Part shown: piece after piece, positions 36,043 through 45,553 of the stretch | Layout: the number at the start of each line of letters is the position of its first letter | Position numbering within the stretch: the first letter of the stretch is position 1 | Assembly (NCBI RefSeq): GCF_026781265.1 | Contig: NZ_JAKUVC010000002.1 | Span: 186,001-250,000 of the forward strand | Origin: Streptococcus sanguinis | GTDB taxonomy: Bacteria > Bacillota > Bacilli > Lactobacillales > Streptococcaceae | Direction of reading: 5' to 3' | DNA: 64,000 bases | The notes under the pieces: generated by a model | What the model was told of the DNA's origin: nothing | Databases searched by the model: none | What the model saw: the letters and a program-made list of their open reading frames with translations, nothing else | Made by a program: the position numbers and the translations under genes

Positions 36043-37119
36043 ATGGGATATACAGTTGCTGTAATAGGTGCCACTGGTGCCGTTGGATCTCAAATGATTA
36101 AAATGCTGGAAGAGTCTAGCCTTCCAATTGATAAAATACGCTATCTGGCGTCAGCTCGCTCAGCTGGTAAAGTTCTCCAGTTCAAGGGACAAGATATTAC
36201 TATTGAAGAGACGACTGAGACTGCTTTTGAAGGTGTAGATATTGCTCTCTTTTCAGCTGGTGGTTCTACCTCAGCAAAATTCGCTCCTTACGCAGTCAAA
36301 GCTGGAGCAGTGGTGGTCGATAACACCTCTTATTTCCGTCAAAATCCTGATGTCCCTCTGGTTGTTCCAGAAGTCAACGCCCATGCCTTAGATCAGCACA
36401 AGGGAATTATCGCTTGCCCTAACTGCTCGACAATTCAGATGATGGTGGCTTTGGAGCCTGTTCGTCAGCAATGGGGGTTAGAGCGTATCATCGTATCTAC
36501 CTATCAAGCAGTTTCTGGTGCAGGTATGGGAGCCATTCTTGAAACCCAAGCTCAATTACGTTCTGTTCTCAATGATGGTGTAAATCCTAAGGATGCGGAA
36601 GCCAATATCCTTCCATGTGGCGGTGATAAGAAGCATTATCCTATTGCCTTTAATGCCTTACCTCAGATTGATGTCTTTACAGATAACGACTACACTTATG
36701 AAGAGATGAAGATGACCAAGGAAACTAAGAAAATCATGGAAGATGATTCTATTGCTGTTTCTGCGACATGTGTCCGTCTTCCTATTTTGTCTGCTCACTC
36801 AGAGTCTGTCTACATCGAGACTAAGGAAGTTGCACCTATTGACCAGGTAAAAGCATCAATCGCAGCTTTCCCAGGTGCAGTTCTGGAAGATGATGTAGCT
36901 CATCAGGTTTATCCGCAAGCAATCAATGCGGTTGGTAAGAAAGAAACCTTTGTTGGCCGAATTCGTAAGGATCTTGATGCAGAAAAAGGAATCCACATGT
37001 GGGTTGTTTCAGACAATCTTCTTAAAGGAGCAGCTTGGAATTCTGTTCAAATCGCAGAGACACTGCATGAGCGTGGTTTAGTTCGTCCGACAGCAGAAGT
37101 TGTTTTTGAATTAAAATAA
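36043..37119 (+). CDS. asd: Aspartate-semialdehyde dehydrogenase
   Basis: Reduces aspartyl phosphate to aspartate semialdehyde with NADPH, at the branch to lysine, threonine and methionine. The start [22 protein letters not shown] at 36043 has AGAGG before it. Active-site Cys is in [12 protein letters not shown]. The substrate-binding [10 protein letters not shown] and the catalytic His in the later [23 protein letters not shown] region are intact. It has 358 residues. dapA follows 82 bases later behind a weak hairpin, so the two act in consecutive steps and are partly co-transcribed. The RNA-like region upstream may regulate it. Confidence 0.96.
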   Translation: MGYTVAVIGATGAVGSQMIKMLEESSLPIDKIRYLASARSAGKVLQFKGQDITIEETTETAFEGVDIALFSAGGSTSAKFAPYAVKAGAVVVDNTSYFRQNPDVPLVVPEVNAHALDQHKGIIACPNCSTIQMMVALEPVRQQWGLERIIVSTYQAVSGAGMGAILETQAQLRSVLNDGVNPKDAEANILPCGGDKKHYPIAFNALPQIDVFTDNDYTYEEMKMTKETKKIMEDDSIAVSATCVRLPILSAHSESVYIETKEVAPIDQVKASIAAFPGAVLEDDVAHQVYPQAINAVGKKETFVGRIRKDLDAEKGIHMWVVSDNLLKGAAWNSVQIAETLHERGLVRPTAEVVFELK

Positions 37120-37144
37120 AGTGACCAAGGAAACTTGACAGCAC

Positions 37145-37177
37145 AGGGTTGAATAAACGTTCTTTCAACCCTCTTTT
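37145..37177 (+). terminator. Weak terminator or attenuator between asd and dapA
   Basis: AGGGTTGAA and TTCAACCCT form a 9-bp perfect stem with a 10-base loop, followed by only CTTTT. A TATAAT at about 37180 may give dapA its own start. Confidence 0.55.
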
Positions 37178-37201
37178 CGTATAATAAAGAGAGGTAAGTT
37201 T

Positions 37202-38137
37202 ATGGCGTATGCGGATTTGAAAAACTGTAAAATCATCACAGCTTTTATCACACCTTTTCATGAAGATGGTTCCATCAATTTTGAAGCTATTCCAGACTTG
37301 ATTGAGCACCTTTTGGCGCATCATACAGATGGGATTTTGCTGGCTGGAACAACTGCTGAAAGTCCAACTCTGACTCACGATGAAGAGTTGGAATTATTTG
37401 CGGCAGTTCAAAAGGTTGTCAAAGGGCGTGTTCCTTTGATTGCCGGTGTCGGTACCAACGAAACGCGTGATTCTATCGAATTCGTCAAAGAAGTAGATGA
37501 ATTTGGTTGTTTTGCAGCTGGTCTGGCCATCGTACCCTATTACAACAAACCTTCTCAGGAAGGGATGTATCAGCACTTTAAAGCTATTGCGGATGCTTCA
37601 AACCTGCCTATCATTATCTACAATATACCAGGAAGGGTAGTAGTTGAGATGACACCTGAGACTATGCTGAGGTTGGCTGAACATCCAAACATTATCGGCG
37701 TTAAAGAATGTACCAGTCTGGCGAATATGGCCTATCTGATTGAGCATCGCCCAGAGGAGTTTCTGATTTACACTGGTGAGGATGGCGATGCCTTTCATGC
37801 TATGAATCTGGGAGCTGATGGAGTTATTTCAGTTGCTTCTCACACAAATGGTGATGAAATGTTTGAAATGCTGGACGCTATTGAACACAATGACATCAAA
37901 AAAGCAGCAGCTATCCAACGGAAATTCATCCCTAAAGTCAATGCCCTTTTCTCATACCCAAGTCCAGCTCCAGTCAAGGCTGTTCTTAATTACTTGGGCT
38001 TTGCAGCTGGGCCAACCCGCTTACCACTTGTGCCTGCACCTGAAGAAGATGCCAAACGCATTATCAAGGTCGTGGTTGATGGCGACTACCAAGCAACTAA
38101 AGAGACGGTTAAAGGCGTTCTGAGACCGGATTATTGA
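37202..38137 (+). CDS. dapA: 4-hydroxy-tetrahydrodipicolinate synthase
   Basis: Condenses pyruvate with aspartate semialdehyde, the first committed step to lysine and diaminopimelate. The 311-residue TIM-barrel has [17 protein letters not shown] (about residues 41-57), the Tyr in [16 protein letters not shown] and the Schiff-base lysine in IIGVKECTS. It matches the NAL/DapA family at normal length. AGAGG lies before the ATG. It uses the product of asd directly upstream. No further lysine-pathway genes are present in the window. Confidence 0.94.
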   Translation: MAYADLKNCKIITAFITPFHEDGSINFEAIPDLIEHLLAHHTDGILLAGTTAESPTLTHDEELELFAAVQKVVKGRVPLIAGVGTNETRDSIEFVKEVDEFGCFAAGLAIVPYYNKPSQEGMYQHFKAIADASNLPIIIYNIPGRVVVEMTPETMLRLAEHPNIIGVKECTSLANMAYLIEHRPEEFLIYTGEDGDAFHAMNLGADGVISVASHTNGDEMFEMLDAIEHNDIKKAAAIQRKFIPKVNALFSYPSPAPVKAVLNYLGFAAGPTRLPLVPAPEEDAKRIIKVVVDGDYQATKETVKGVLRPDY

Positions 38138-38161
38138 TTTTAAAAGATAAATTTTAACTTT

Positions 38162-38184
38162 GGATTGCTTTTGCAATCCTTTTT
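38162..38184 (+). terminator. Terminator after dapA
   Basis: GGATTGC-tttt-GCAATCC followed by TTTTTC. Confidence 0.88.
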
Positions 38185-38202
38185 CTAAGAATGTTATTCT
38201 CT

Positions 38203-38230
38203 TTGAAAAAATAGGAAAAAATTGTATAAT
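38203..38230 (+). promoter_or_regulatory. Promoter of the ATP-cone gene
   Basis: TTGAAA, 16 bases and TATAAT. The predicted untranslated leader is about 125 nt, long for this genome, with no obvious fold that I could assign. Confidence 0.55.
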
Positions 38231-38360
38231 GTTAAGGTACGGTCTTGCTTTGGGTTTCTTTGTGTGCAGACTATAGATGACTTAATTGGCAACAGTTGGG
38301 TTAGAGACTTACAATACATCAGAAATACATATAAATATTTAATTTAAAAAGGAGTTTTTT

Positions 38361-38699
38361 ATGCAAGTTATTAAACGGAGTGGAGAAGTTGTGGAATTTG
38401 ACCCAGATAAAATCTATCAAGCAGTTTTAAAGGCAGCGCAGACTGTCTATGTGTTGACAGATGATTTGCGTCAGAATTTGGCCCAGGTTACAAAGAAAGT
38501 CGTTCTGGATTTGGAAGAAGCTAAGGTTGAACGTGCGACGATCAGCATGATTCAGTCCATGGTTGAAAGCCGCCTCTTGGGTGCAGGTTATATTACTATT
38601 GCCGAGCATTATATCTCTTATCGCTTGCAGCGCGATTTAGAGCGCAATGGCTATGGAGATCATATTGCTGTGCATCTGCATTTTGAGCAAGTAAGATAA
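38361..38699 (+). CDS. Stand-alone ATP-cone domain protein
   Basis: A 112-residue protein made almost entirely of an ATP-cone domain, the nucleotide-sensing module found at the N-terminus of ribonucleotide reductases and in NrdR. MQVIKRSGEVVEFDPDKIYQAVLKAA is the classic cone start. IQSMVESRLLGAGYITIAEHYISYRLQRD is the closing half. There is no zinc ribbon (so not NrdR) and no catalytic RNR domain. AAAAAGGAG precedes the ATG. It probably senses ATP/dATP and acts through a partner protein, but that partner cannot be deduced. Confidence 0.88.
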   Translation: MQVIKRSGEVVEFDPDKIYQAVLKAAQTVYVLTDDLRQNLAQVTKKVVLDLEEAKVERATISMIQSMVESRLLGAGYITIAEHYISYRLQRDLERNGYGDHIAVHLHFEQVR

Positions 38700-38840
38700 A
38701 GTTAGAAAGCCTGCTAGGGCTTTTTTTGTTCTTGCGGTAGAGAGTATCACTTTAGCATTCATCCGCTTAAATCTTAGAAATATGTTAAAATAGGTAAAGA
38801 TATAAAATTTTATCAATGATATTCGTTGAAAGGATGAATT

Positions 38841-39692
38841 ATGGCAACGATTCAATGGTTTCCGGGGCATATGTCCAAGGCGCGGAGACAGGTACAGGAA
38901 AATATTAAGTTTGTTGATTTTGTGACGATACTGGTTGATGCCAGGCTTCCTTTATCCAGTCAAAATCCTATGCTGACTAAGATTGTGGGTGACAAACCCA
39001 AGCTTTTGATTTTAAACAAGGCTGATTTGGCAGACCCTGTTCGTATCAAGGAATGGCAGAGCTATTTTGAAAGCCAGGGGATTCCGACCTTATCTATTAA
39101 TTCCAAAGAGCAATCTGCTGTAAAAAAAGTGACAGATGCGGCTAAAAAGCTTATGGCTGGCAAATTGGCGCGTCAGAAGGAGAGAGGAATTCGCATCGAA
39201 ACCTTGCGTACCATGATAATCGGTATTCCCAATGCTGGCAAATCAACCCTCATGAATCGCTTAGCTGGTAAGAAAATCGCTGTTGTAGGGAATAAGCCAG
39301 GTGTGACCAAGGGTCAGCAATGGCTCAAGTCAAATAAAGACTTGGAAATCTTGGATACACCAGGAATTCTCTGGCCTAAGTTTGAAGATAAGACGGTTGC
39401 TCTCAAGCTTGCTCTGACTGGTGCTATTAAGGATAATCTGCTGCCTATGGATGAGGTAACGATTTTTGGTCTCAATTACTTTAAGGAGCATTATCCTGAG
39501 GAGCTGACAGCACGTTTCAAGCAGCTGGATCTAAATCAGGAAGCACCTGACATGATTATGGACATGACCAAAAAACTCGGCTTCCGCGATGACTATGATC
39601 GTTTTTACAGCCTATTTGTCAAAGATGTCCGCGATGGCAAGTTAGGTCGTTATTGCTTGGATACGGTTGGAGAACTAGATGGCAACGATTAA
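38841..39692 (+). CDS. rbgA: Ribosome biogenesis GTPase
   Basis: RbgA (YlqF) is a circularly permuted GTPase needed for late assembly of the 50S subunit. In the 283-residue protein G4 (LNKADL, about residue 55) comes before G1 ([14 protein letters not shown], about 129) and G3 (DTPGILWP), the order characteristic of this class. The start [17 protein letters not shown] contains the conserved FPGHM. The C-terminal region carries the RNA-binding ANTAR-like domain. It overlaps rnhB by 14 bases, a linkage conserved in Firmicutes. Confidence 0.95.
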   Translation: MATIQWFPGHMSKARRQVQENIKFVDFVTILVDARLPLSSQNPMLTKIVGDKPKLLILNKADLADPVRIKEWQSYFESQGIPTLSINSKEQSAVKKVTDAAKKLMAGKLARQKERGIRIETLRTMIIGIPNAGKSTLMNRLAGKKIAVVGNKPGVTKGQQWLKSNKDLEILDTPGILWPKFEDKTVALKLALTGAIKDNLLPMDEVTIFGLNYFKEHYPEELTARFKQLDLNQEAPDMIMDMTKKLGFRDDYDRFYSLFVKDVRDGKLGRYCLDTVGELDGND

Positions 39693-40443
39693 AGAAATCC
39701 AGCAACGATTAGAGTTAGTGACTGATTTGGCTGATTCTTTTCTGGCAGAAGCAGCTAATGACCAACGGAGCGGAGTTCAAAAGGCGATTGAAAAGCGTAA
39801 AAGAGCTATTCAAGCAGAGTTAGACGAGGATTTGCGTCTGGAGCAGATGTTACGGTATGAAAAAAAGCTTTATAAAGCCGGCTACCAAGCGATAGCTGGG
39901 ATTGATGAAGTCGGTCGTGGTCCTCTAGCTGGACCAGTTGTCGCTGCAACTGTTATCTTACCTCCAGGATGTAAAATTAAGGGGCTCAACGATAGTAAAA
40001 AAATTCCCAAGAAAAAACATCAAGAAATCTATCAGGCAGTTCTTGATAAAGCTTTGGCAGTCGGTGTTGGCCTGATAGACAATGAGATTATTGACCAAGT
40101 CAATATTTATGAAGCGACCAAGCTTGCTATGAAAGATGCTTTGTCTAAGCTTTGTCTCAAGCCAGATTATCTGCTGATTGATGCCATGAAGCTAGATGTC
40201 GAGATTCCGCAAGAGTCCATCATCAAAGGTGATGCTAATTCGCTATCTATTGCAGCGGCCAGTATTGTTGCTAAGGTCACTCGAGATAAGCTGATGGCAG
40301 ACTATGACAAAGAATATCCTGGTTATGATTTTGCGCAAAATGCTGGTTATGGAACTAAGAGCCATTTGCAGGGCTTGGAGCGAAACGGCGTAACTCCTAT
40401 TCATCGCAAGACATTTGAACCAATAAAATCCATGTATGAATAG
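39679..40443 (+). CDS. rnhB: Ribonuclease HII
   Basis: Cleaves the RNA strand of RNA-DNA hybrids and removes single ribonucleotides from DNA. The 254-residue protein has an N-terminal extension of about 70 residues before the catalytic start [19 protein letters not shown], holding the DEVGRG acidic pair. [14 protein letters not shown] provides the third acidic residue, and [16 protein letters not shown] and NAGYGTKSH follow. It overlaps rbgA, and the antiterminator gene follows 17 bases later, so rbgA-rnhB and at least one further gene likely share a transcript. Confidence 0.95.
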   Translation: MATIKEIQQRLELVTDLADSFLAEAANDQRSGVQKAIEKRKRAIQAELDEDLRLEQMLRYEKKLYKAGYQAIAGIDEVGRGPLAGPVVAATVILPPGCKIKGLNDSKKIPKKKHQEIYQAVLDKALAVGVGLIDNEIIDQVNIYEATKLAMKDALSKLCLKPDYLLIDAMKLDVEIPQESIIKGDANSLSIAAASIVAKVTRDKLMADYDKEYPGYDFAQNAGYGTKSHLQGLERNGVTPIHRKTFEPIKSMYE

Positions 40444-40460
40444 GCACGAAGAGGTGAGGC

Positions 40461-41303
40461 ATGCTTATCAGTAAAATCTTAAACAATAATGTGGTGATTT
40501 CTGAAGAAAACCAAGAAGAAGTTATTCTCATGGGACGAGGACTGGCCTTTGGTCGAAAAGTTGGCCAGGAGATTCCAGATGAGCTGATTGAGAAAAAGTA
40601 TGTCTTGTCAGAAAATAGACGACAGCTTCTGATGGAGTTGCCAGCAGAGGTCATGGAAATGTCAGATAAGATTATTTCTTTCGCAAAGGAGAAACTGCAG
40701 AAGAAGCTCAAAGACAGTGCTTTTCTGGCGATGGCAGATCATATCCACGGAGTCTTGCTGCGCTTGGAAGATGGTATTTATCTCAAGAATTTCCTCATAT
40801 GGGATATTAAACGCTTTTTTCCTATCGAGTTTGAGGTTGGTCAGTTTGCAAAACAGCTTTTGAGCGCATATGTCAGCAAGGAACTTCCAGATGATGAAGC
40901 AGCATTTATGGCGCTGACCTTGGTCAATGCAGAGCTGGAAAATGGCGACGGTGCTGCGCGTGATTTGACTATGATGATGGAGGAAATCATGACCATTGTC
41001 AAGTACAGTTTGGAAATTTCTTTAGACGAGGAAGACATCTACCTCGAGCGCTTCATGACCCATCTAAAATTTTTCTGTGAGCGAGTCCTGACTGATAGAG
41101 GCCACCGTGACCTAGAGGACAATGAGATGTTTGACTTACTTAAATGTAAGTATCCCTTGGCCTATGAAACCACTAGGAAGATTGCTGAATTTTTAAAGCA
41201 AACCAGAAATTACCAAATATCAGAGGATGAACAACTTTACCTGACCATCCATTTGTCACGCATGAAAAGGAGGATGACATGCAAAGCGAATACGAAAAAA
41301 TGA
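40461..41303 (+). CDS. BglG/LicT-type transcription antiterminator
   Basis: RNA-binding antiterminator with the CAT domain (MLISKILNNNVVISEENQEE and MGRGLAFGRK, residues 1-55) and two PTS regulation domains. Conserved phosphorylatable His are present at 94 (MADHI, PRD1), 201 (MTHLKFF) and 264 (LTIHLSR, PRD2), but the second PRD1 site reads ALTLVNA, so residue 153 is Thr instead of His. Length 280 is normal. No PTS permease or aryl-glucosidase gene lies next to it and I found no ribonucleic antiterminator site nearby, so it probably acts on a locus elsewhere. It overlaps the next gene by 25 bases. Confidence 0.9.
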   Translation: MLISKILNNNVVISEENQEEVILMGRGLAFGRKVGQEIPDELIEKKYVLSENRRQLLMELPAEVMEMSDKIISFAKEKLQKKLKDSAFLAMADHIHGVLLRLEDGIYLKNFLIWDIKRFFPIEFEVGQFAKQLLSAYVSKELPDDEAAFMALTLVNAELENGDGAARDLTMMMEEIMTIVKYSLEISLDEEDIYLERFMTHLKFFCERVLTDRGHRDLEDNEMFDLLKCKYPLAYETTRKIAEFLKQTRNYQISEDEQLYLTIHLSRMKRRMTCKANTKK

Positions 41304-41842
41304 TTGCTGGAGAGATTTACCGACCACAAGACGAAGATTTAAGAAAAATTAGAGCCCGATCCAAAGAATTTCAATATCGTTTTAACAAAGAGCAAGACAG
41401 CGACAAGAGAAGTGCTATTATCAAAGAATGGTTTGGCAGTACAGGGGAGAATCTTGCTATGAAGCCAGATTTGGTTTGCGACTACGGAATTAACATTCAT
41501 TTAGGAGAAAATTTTTGTTCTAACTGGAACCTGACTATGATGGACGTTTGCCCCATTCGCGTCGGAAACAATGCCATGCTCGGTCCAAATTGTCAGTTTC
41601 TGACACCTCTTCATCCGCTTGATCCAGTGGAAAGAAATTCCGGTATTGAGTACGGAGCACCAATCACTATTGGTGATAATTTCTGGGCAGGCGGAGGTGT
41701 GACGATTCTGCCAGGAGTGACATTAGGGGATAATGTGGTTGTCGGAGCAGGAGCGGTTGTGACCAAGTCTTTTGGTGACAATGTAGTCTTGGCTGGTAAT
41801 CCAGCACGAATTATTAAGGAAATCCCTGTTCATAAAGAATAA
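41279..41842 (+). CDS. Sugar O-acetyltransferase (maltose/galactoside acetyltransferase type)
   Basis: A 187-residue left-handed beta-helix acetyltransferase. The N-terminal MQSEYEKMIAGEIYRPQDEDL is the maltose-acetyltransferase cap. The hexapeptide-repeat body runs from about residue 65, with the catalytic His in FLTPLHPLDP and GDNFWAGGGVTILPGVTLGDNVVVGAGAVV following. It would transfer acetyl from acetyl-CoA to a sugar or glycoside. It overlaps the antiterminator by 25 bases, so both are translated from one message, which supports a role in sugar handling. A terminator follows it. Confidence 0.9.
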   Translation: MQSEYEKMIAGEIYRPQDEDLRKIRARSKEFQYRFNKEQDSDKRSAIIKEWFGSTGENLAMKPDLVCDYGINIHLGENFCSNWNLTMMDVCPIRVGNNAMLGPNCQFLTPLHPLDPVERNSGIEYGAPITIGDNFWAGGGVTILPGVTLGDNVVVGAGAVVTKSFGDNVVLAGNPARIIKEIPVHKE

Positions 41843-41914
41843 AAGATGGGTTAAAGGCAATAGTCAAGGAGACTAGCTATTGACAACATCAAATTTAATA
41901 GAATCGTAAAGAAG

Positions 41915-41938
41915 GAACTGTATTACAGTTCTTTTTTT
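41915..41938 (+). terminator. Terminator before dprA
   Basis: GAACTGT-att-ACAGTTC followed by seven T residues. It isolates dprA from the upstream transcript. Confidence 0.88.
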
Positions 41939-41947
41939 GAACTTTTT

Positions 41948-41955
41948 TACGAATA
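41948..41955 (+). promoter_or_regulatory. Com-box (ComX/SigX -10) of dprA
   Basis: A perfect TACGAATA, preceded by a run of six T, lies 18 bases before the dprA start. This is the late-competence promoter element of streptococci, so dprA should be induced by ComX. Confidence 0.85.
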
Positions 41956-41973
41956 AGAAAGTGAGGTGAAAAA

Positions 41974-42816
41974 ATGAATAATTTTGAAATTTATAAAATG
42001 AAAAAAGCTGGCTTGACCAATCATCAGGTTTTAAATGTTTTGAGATACGCCGAGTGTAAAGATGGCAAGCTTTCTCTGCGAGATAAGGCTGTCGTATCTG
42101 AGTGCCGCAATCCTGCTCTCTTTATTGAGAAATACAAGAGGCTTGATTTACCAGCTTTGAAGGAAGAATTTGAACTTTTTCCGTCATTTTCTATCTTGGA
42201 TGATATTTATCCTTGGGATTTATGCGAGATTTATGATGCCCCGACTTTGTTATTTTATCAGGGAAATCTAAATCTACTAGAATTGCCCAAGGCTGCGGTG
42301 GTTGGCAGTCGAGACAGCAGTAAGCAAGGAAATGCCTCTGTACAAAAGATTGTCAAGGAGCTAAATAATGAATTGGTTATCGTCAGTGGCCTAGCTCGTG
42401 GAATAGATACGGCAGCTCATATGGCTGCCCTGCAAAACGGGGGGCAGACGATTGCTGTCATCGGAACGGGATTAGATGTCTTTTATCCCAAGGCCAACAA
42501 AAAATTACAAGCTTACATTGGCAAAAATCATTTATTGCTGACAGAGTATGGTCCAGGTGAACAGCCCTTGAAATTTCATTTTCCAGAGCGAAATCGTATC
42601 ATCGCCGGTCTCTGTCGAGGCGTCATTGTGGCAGAAGCCAAGATGCGCTCAGGCAGCCTGATTACCTGCGAGCGAGCCATGGAAGAAGGACGGGATGTCT
42701 TTGCTATCCCGGGGTCAATTTTAGATGGAAAATCTGACGGCTGCCATCATTTGATTCAAGAGGGCGCAAAGTGCATCACATCAGGCTCTGACGTCCTTTC
42801 TGAGTTTGATTTTTAA
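41974..42816 (+). CDS. dprA: DNA processing protein A
   Basis: DprA protects incoming single-stranded DNA during transformation and loads RecA on it; in pneumococcus it also shuts competence off. The 280-residue protein has the Rossmann-like core: VVGSRDSSKQGNASVQKI (about residue 110), VSGLARGIDTAAHMAAL and VIGTGLDVFYPKANKKL. PERNRIIAGLCRGVIVAEA and the SGSLITCERAMEEGRDVFAIPG signature follow. There is no C-terminal winged helix, as in other short streptococcal forms. The perfect com-box marks it as a late competence gene. topA follows from its own promoter. Confidence 0.96.
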   Translation: MNNFEIYKMKKAGLTNHQVLNVLRYAECKDGKLSLRDKAVVSECRNPALFIEKYKRLDLPALKEEFELFPSFSILDDIYPWDLCEIYDAPTLLFYQGNLNLLELPKAAVVGSRDSSKQGNASVQKIVKELNNELVIVSGLARGIDTAAHMAALQNGGQTIAVIGTGLDVFYPKANKKLQAYIGKNHLLLTEYGPGEQPLKFHFPERNRIIAGLCRGVIVAEAKMRSGSLITCERAMEEGRDVFAIPGSILDGKSDGCHHLIQEGAKCITSGSDVLSEFDF

Positions 42817-42846
42817 AACAAGTTTTCCTATAAGAAAAGTTAGCAG

Positions 42847-42875
42847 TTGACATCTATCAAAAAATAGTTTAAACT
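42847..42875 (+). promoter_or_regulatory. topA promoter
   Basis: TTGACA, 17 bases and TAAACT, about 35 bases before the topA start. Confidence 0.7.
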
Positions 42876-42909
42876 CTATGAGATTTATTTCTTATAGAAG
42901 GTGTCTAAA

Positions 42910-44994
42910 TTGGTAACAAAAACAAAGAAAAAGTCTACAAGCAAGAAAAATCTTGTCATCGTAGAGTCGCCTGCTAAGGCAAAAACAATAGAAAAATATC
43001 TGGGACGAAACTACAAGGTTCTGGCCAGTGTCGGGCATATTCGTGACCTGAAAAAGTCTACTATGTCCATTGATTTTGAGAACAACTATGAGCCGCAATA
43101 CATTAATATTCGTGGTAAAGGTCCGTTAATTAATGACTTGAAAAAAGAAGCCAAGAAAGCTAAGCAAGTTTTTCTGGCAAGTGACCCGGACCGCGAAGGA
43201 GAAGCTATTTCTTGGCATCTGGCTCACATTCTTAATTTGGATGAGAAAGAGAAAAACCGTGTCGTCTTCAATGAAATCACCAAAGATGCAGTCAAGAATG
43301 CTTTTAAAGAGCCGCGCCAGATTGATATGGATTTGGTTGATGCACAGCAGGCTCGCCGAGTTCTGGACCGCTTGGTGGGTTATTCCATTTCTCCTATTCT
43401 CTGGAAGAAAGTCAAAAAGGGCCTGTCAGCTGGTCGGGTGCAGTCTGTTGCGCTCAAGCTGATTATCGACCGGGAAAATGAAATCAACGCCTTCAAACCA
43501 GAAGAATACTGGACAATTGACGGAACTTTCAAGAAGGGAACTCGTCAGTTTCAGGCTAGCTTCTACGGTATGAATGGCAAAAAGATGAAGCTGACCAACA
43601 ACGATGAGGTCAAAGAAGTCCTGTCTCACCTCAAGGGTGATGACTTTACAGTCGACAGTGTCGAAAAGAAAGAACGTCGACGCAATGCCCCGCTGCCCTA
43701 CACGACTTCCTCTATGCAGCAGGATGCTGCTAATAAGATTAATTTCCGGACTCGTAAGACCATGATGGTGGCTCAGCAGCTCTATGAAGGGATTAATATC
43801 GGTTCTGGCGTACAAGGTCTTATTACGTATATGCGTACCGATTCGACTCGTATCAGTCCAGTAGCGCAAAATGAAGCAGCAAGCTTTATAACGGATAAAT
43901 TTGGCGCCAAATATTCCAAACATGGCAGCAAGGCTAAGAACGCCTCTGGTGCTCAAGATGCCCACGAGGCCATTCGTCCTTCCAGCGTTTTCAATACTCC
44001 AGAAAGCATCGCAAAGTATCTGGATAAGGATCAGCTTAAGCTCTATACGCTGATTTGGAACCGTTTTGTAGCTAGTCAAATGACAGCAGCAGTCTTTGAT
44101 ACTATGAATGTTAAGCTAGGGCAAAATGGTGTCCAATTTGCAGCCAACGGCAGTCAGGTCAAATTTGATGGTTATCTGGCTATTTACAACGACTCGGACA
44201 AGAATAAAATGCTGCCAGATATGGAAAAGGGAGATACTGTCAAACGTGTTAATACCAATCCAGAACAGCACTTTACCCAGCCACCTGCTCGTTATTCTGA
44301 AGCGACTCTTATCAAGACTTTAGAAGAAAATGGTGTTGGTCGGCCGTCTACCTATGCGCCTACCATTGAGACTATTCAGAAACGTTACTACGTTAAACTG
44401 GTTTCCAAGCGATTTGAGCCGACGGAACTAGGTGAGATTGTTAATTCTCTGATTGTCGAATTCTTCCCAGGCATCGTAAATGTGAAATTTACAGCCGAAA
44501 TGGAAGCAAAACTGGATGATGTAGAAATTGGCAAAGAGCAGTGGCAGAAGGTTATTGACGAGTTTTATCAACCGTTTGAAAAGGAAGTAGCTAAGGCCGA
44601 GACTGAAATGGAGAAAATCCAAATCAAGGATGAACCGGCTGGTTTTGATTGTGAGGTCTGTGGCAGTCCCATGGTCATTAAGTTAGGTCGATTTGGCAAG
44701 TTCTATGCCTGCAGCAATTTCCCAGATTGTCGTCACACTCAGGCTATCGTCAAGGAAATCGGCGTGACCTGTCCACAGTGCCAGAAAGGTCAAGTTATTG
44801 AGCGTAAGACTAAACGAAATCGCATTTTCTATGGCTGTGATCGTTATCCTGACTGTGATTTCACATCTTGGGACAAGCCGGTCGGTCGGAACTGTCCAAA
44901 ATGTGACCAGTATCTGATCGAAAAGAAAGTTCGTGGCGGCGGCAAGCAAGTGGTCTGCAGCAATGGTGACTACGAAGAAGAAAAAGTGAAATAG
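42910..44994 (+). CDS. topA: DNA topoisomerase I
   Basis: Type IA topoisomerase that relaxes negative supercoils, opposing gyrase. The TOPRIM domain starts [19 protein letters not shown] and holds [15 protein letters not shown]. The catalytic Tyr is in [14 protein letters not shown]. Two or three zinc-ribbon Cys clusters lie near the C-terminus ([26 protein letters not shown]). I favour TTG at 42910 because AGAAGGTG is correctly spaced and the resulting N-terminus ([10 protein letters not shown]) aligns with relatives; GTG at 42901 is the alternative. It has 694 residues. Confidence 0.95.
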   Translation: MVTKTKKKSTSKKNLVIVESPAKAKTIEKYLGRNYKVLASVGHIRDLKKSTMSIDFENNYEPQYINIRGKGPLINDLKKEAKKAKQVFLASDPDREGEAISWHLAHILNLDEKEKNRVVFNEITKDAVKNAFKEPRQIDMDLVDAQQARRVLDRLVGYSISPILWKKVKKGLSAGRVQSVALKLIIDRENEINAFKPEEYWTIDGTFKKGTRQFQASFYGMNGKKMKLTNNDEVKEVLSHLKGDDFTVDSVEKKERRRNAPLPYTTSSMQQDAANKINFRTRKTMMVAQQLYEGINIGSGVQGLITYMRTDSTRISPVAQNEAASFITDKFGAKYSKHGSKAKNASGAQDAHEAIRPSSVFNTPESIAKYLDKDQLKLYTLIWNRFVASQMTAAVFDTMNVKLGQNGVQFAANGSQVKFDGYLAIYNDSDKNKMLPDMEKGDTVKRVNTNPEQHFTQPPARYSEATLIKTLEENGVGRPSTYAPTIETIQKRYYVKLVSKRFEPTELGEIVNSLIVEFFPGIVNVKFTAEMEAKLDDVEIGKEQWQKVIDEFYQPFEKEVAKAETEMEKIQIKDEPAGFDCEVCGSPMVIKLGRFGKFYACSNFPDCRHTQAIVKEIGVTCPQCQKGQVIERKTKRNRIFYGCDRYPDCDFTSWDKPVGRNCPKCDQYLIEKKVRGGGKQVVCSNGDYEEEKVK

Positions 44995-45000
44995 TAATTT

Positions 45001-45022
45001 TTACATAATTTATATTACGTAA
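45001..45022. promoter_or_regulatory. 22-bp palindrome, copy 1
   Basis: TTACATA-N8-TACGTAA, one mismatch from a perfect palindrome, lies 31 bases upstream of the next gene start. Three related copies occur at 53060, 58124 and 59862. Unknown operator candidate. Confidence 0.5.
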
Positions 45023-45052
45023 AATATTTTTCTGAAGAAGAGGTGCAGTTTT

Positions 45053-45553
45053 ATGACAGATAAATTTGGAGAATTTCTAAAAATCGCGTCCCAACTGAAT
45101 AAGATGGGAATTGTTCCACTTCTGATGGGTTCTCTAGGTCTGGAGCAAGTTACTGGACAAGACTGGCAGGCGCGGGATATTGATATTCATGTTCACGGTG
45201 ATGAGCGTGGCTGGGAAGCGCCAGACGAAGAGCGTATTTATGATATGGATAAGATTGAACCAATGATGGACCGCTTGGGCTATCGTTTAGTCGATTTGCA
45301 CGAGCATGAATTTCAAAAAGAAGATTTGTCTATTGAATTCGGAGCCATGGAAACCTTGGAGGCTTTTTCAGGTGTGCCGCTAGAGAAGCTGTCTCGAAGA
45401 GAAGTAGAAGGTGTTCAGTTTCTACTGCCTACAGCAGAGCAATTTTTAGCTATCTACCGCGCTTCCTCTCAGGATTCCTACCGAAATGAAAATAACAATC
45501 ATAAGGATTTTGCTAAGATTGTTTACTTGGAGGAGATGTTAAAAGCAAAGTGA
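45053..45553 (+). CDS. Nucleotidyltransferase-fold protein
   Basis: A 166-residue soluble protein with an N-terminal helix followed by LLMGSLGLEQVTGQDWQARDIDIHVHG (residues 22-48). The MGS-x-G and paired Asp (DIDIHV) match the pattern of minimal nucleotidyltransferases. Streptococcal homologues are, as I recall, sometimes labelled phosphoribosylanthranilate isomerase, which this sequence does not support. A His/Asp-rich middle (DLHEHEFQKEDLSIEFG) may complete the active site. AGAGGTG precedes the ATG. Its stop overlaps the GTG start of the following lipoprotein. Substrate unknown. Confidence 0.7.
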   Translation: MTDKFGEFLKIASQLNKMGIVPLLMGSLGLEQVTGQDWQARDIDIHVHGDERGWEAPDEERIYDMDKIEPMMDRLGYRLVDLHEHEFQKEDLSIEFGAMETLEAFSGVPLEKLSRREVEGVQFLLPTAEQFLAIYRASSQDSYRNENNNHKDFAKIVYLEEMLKAK

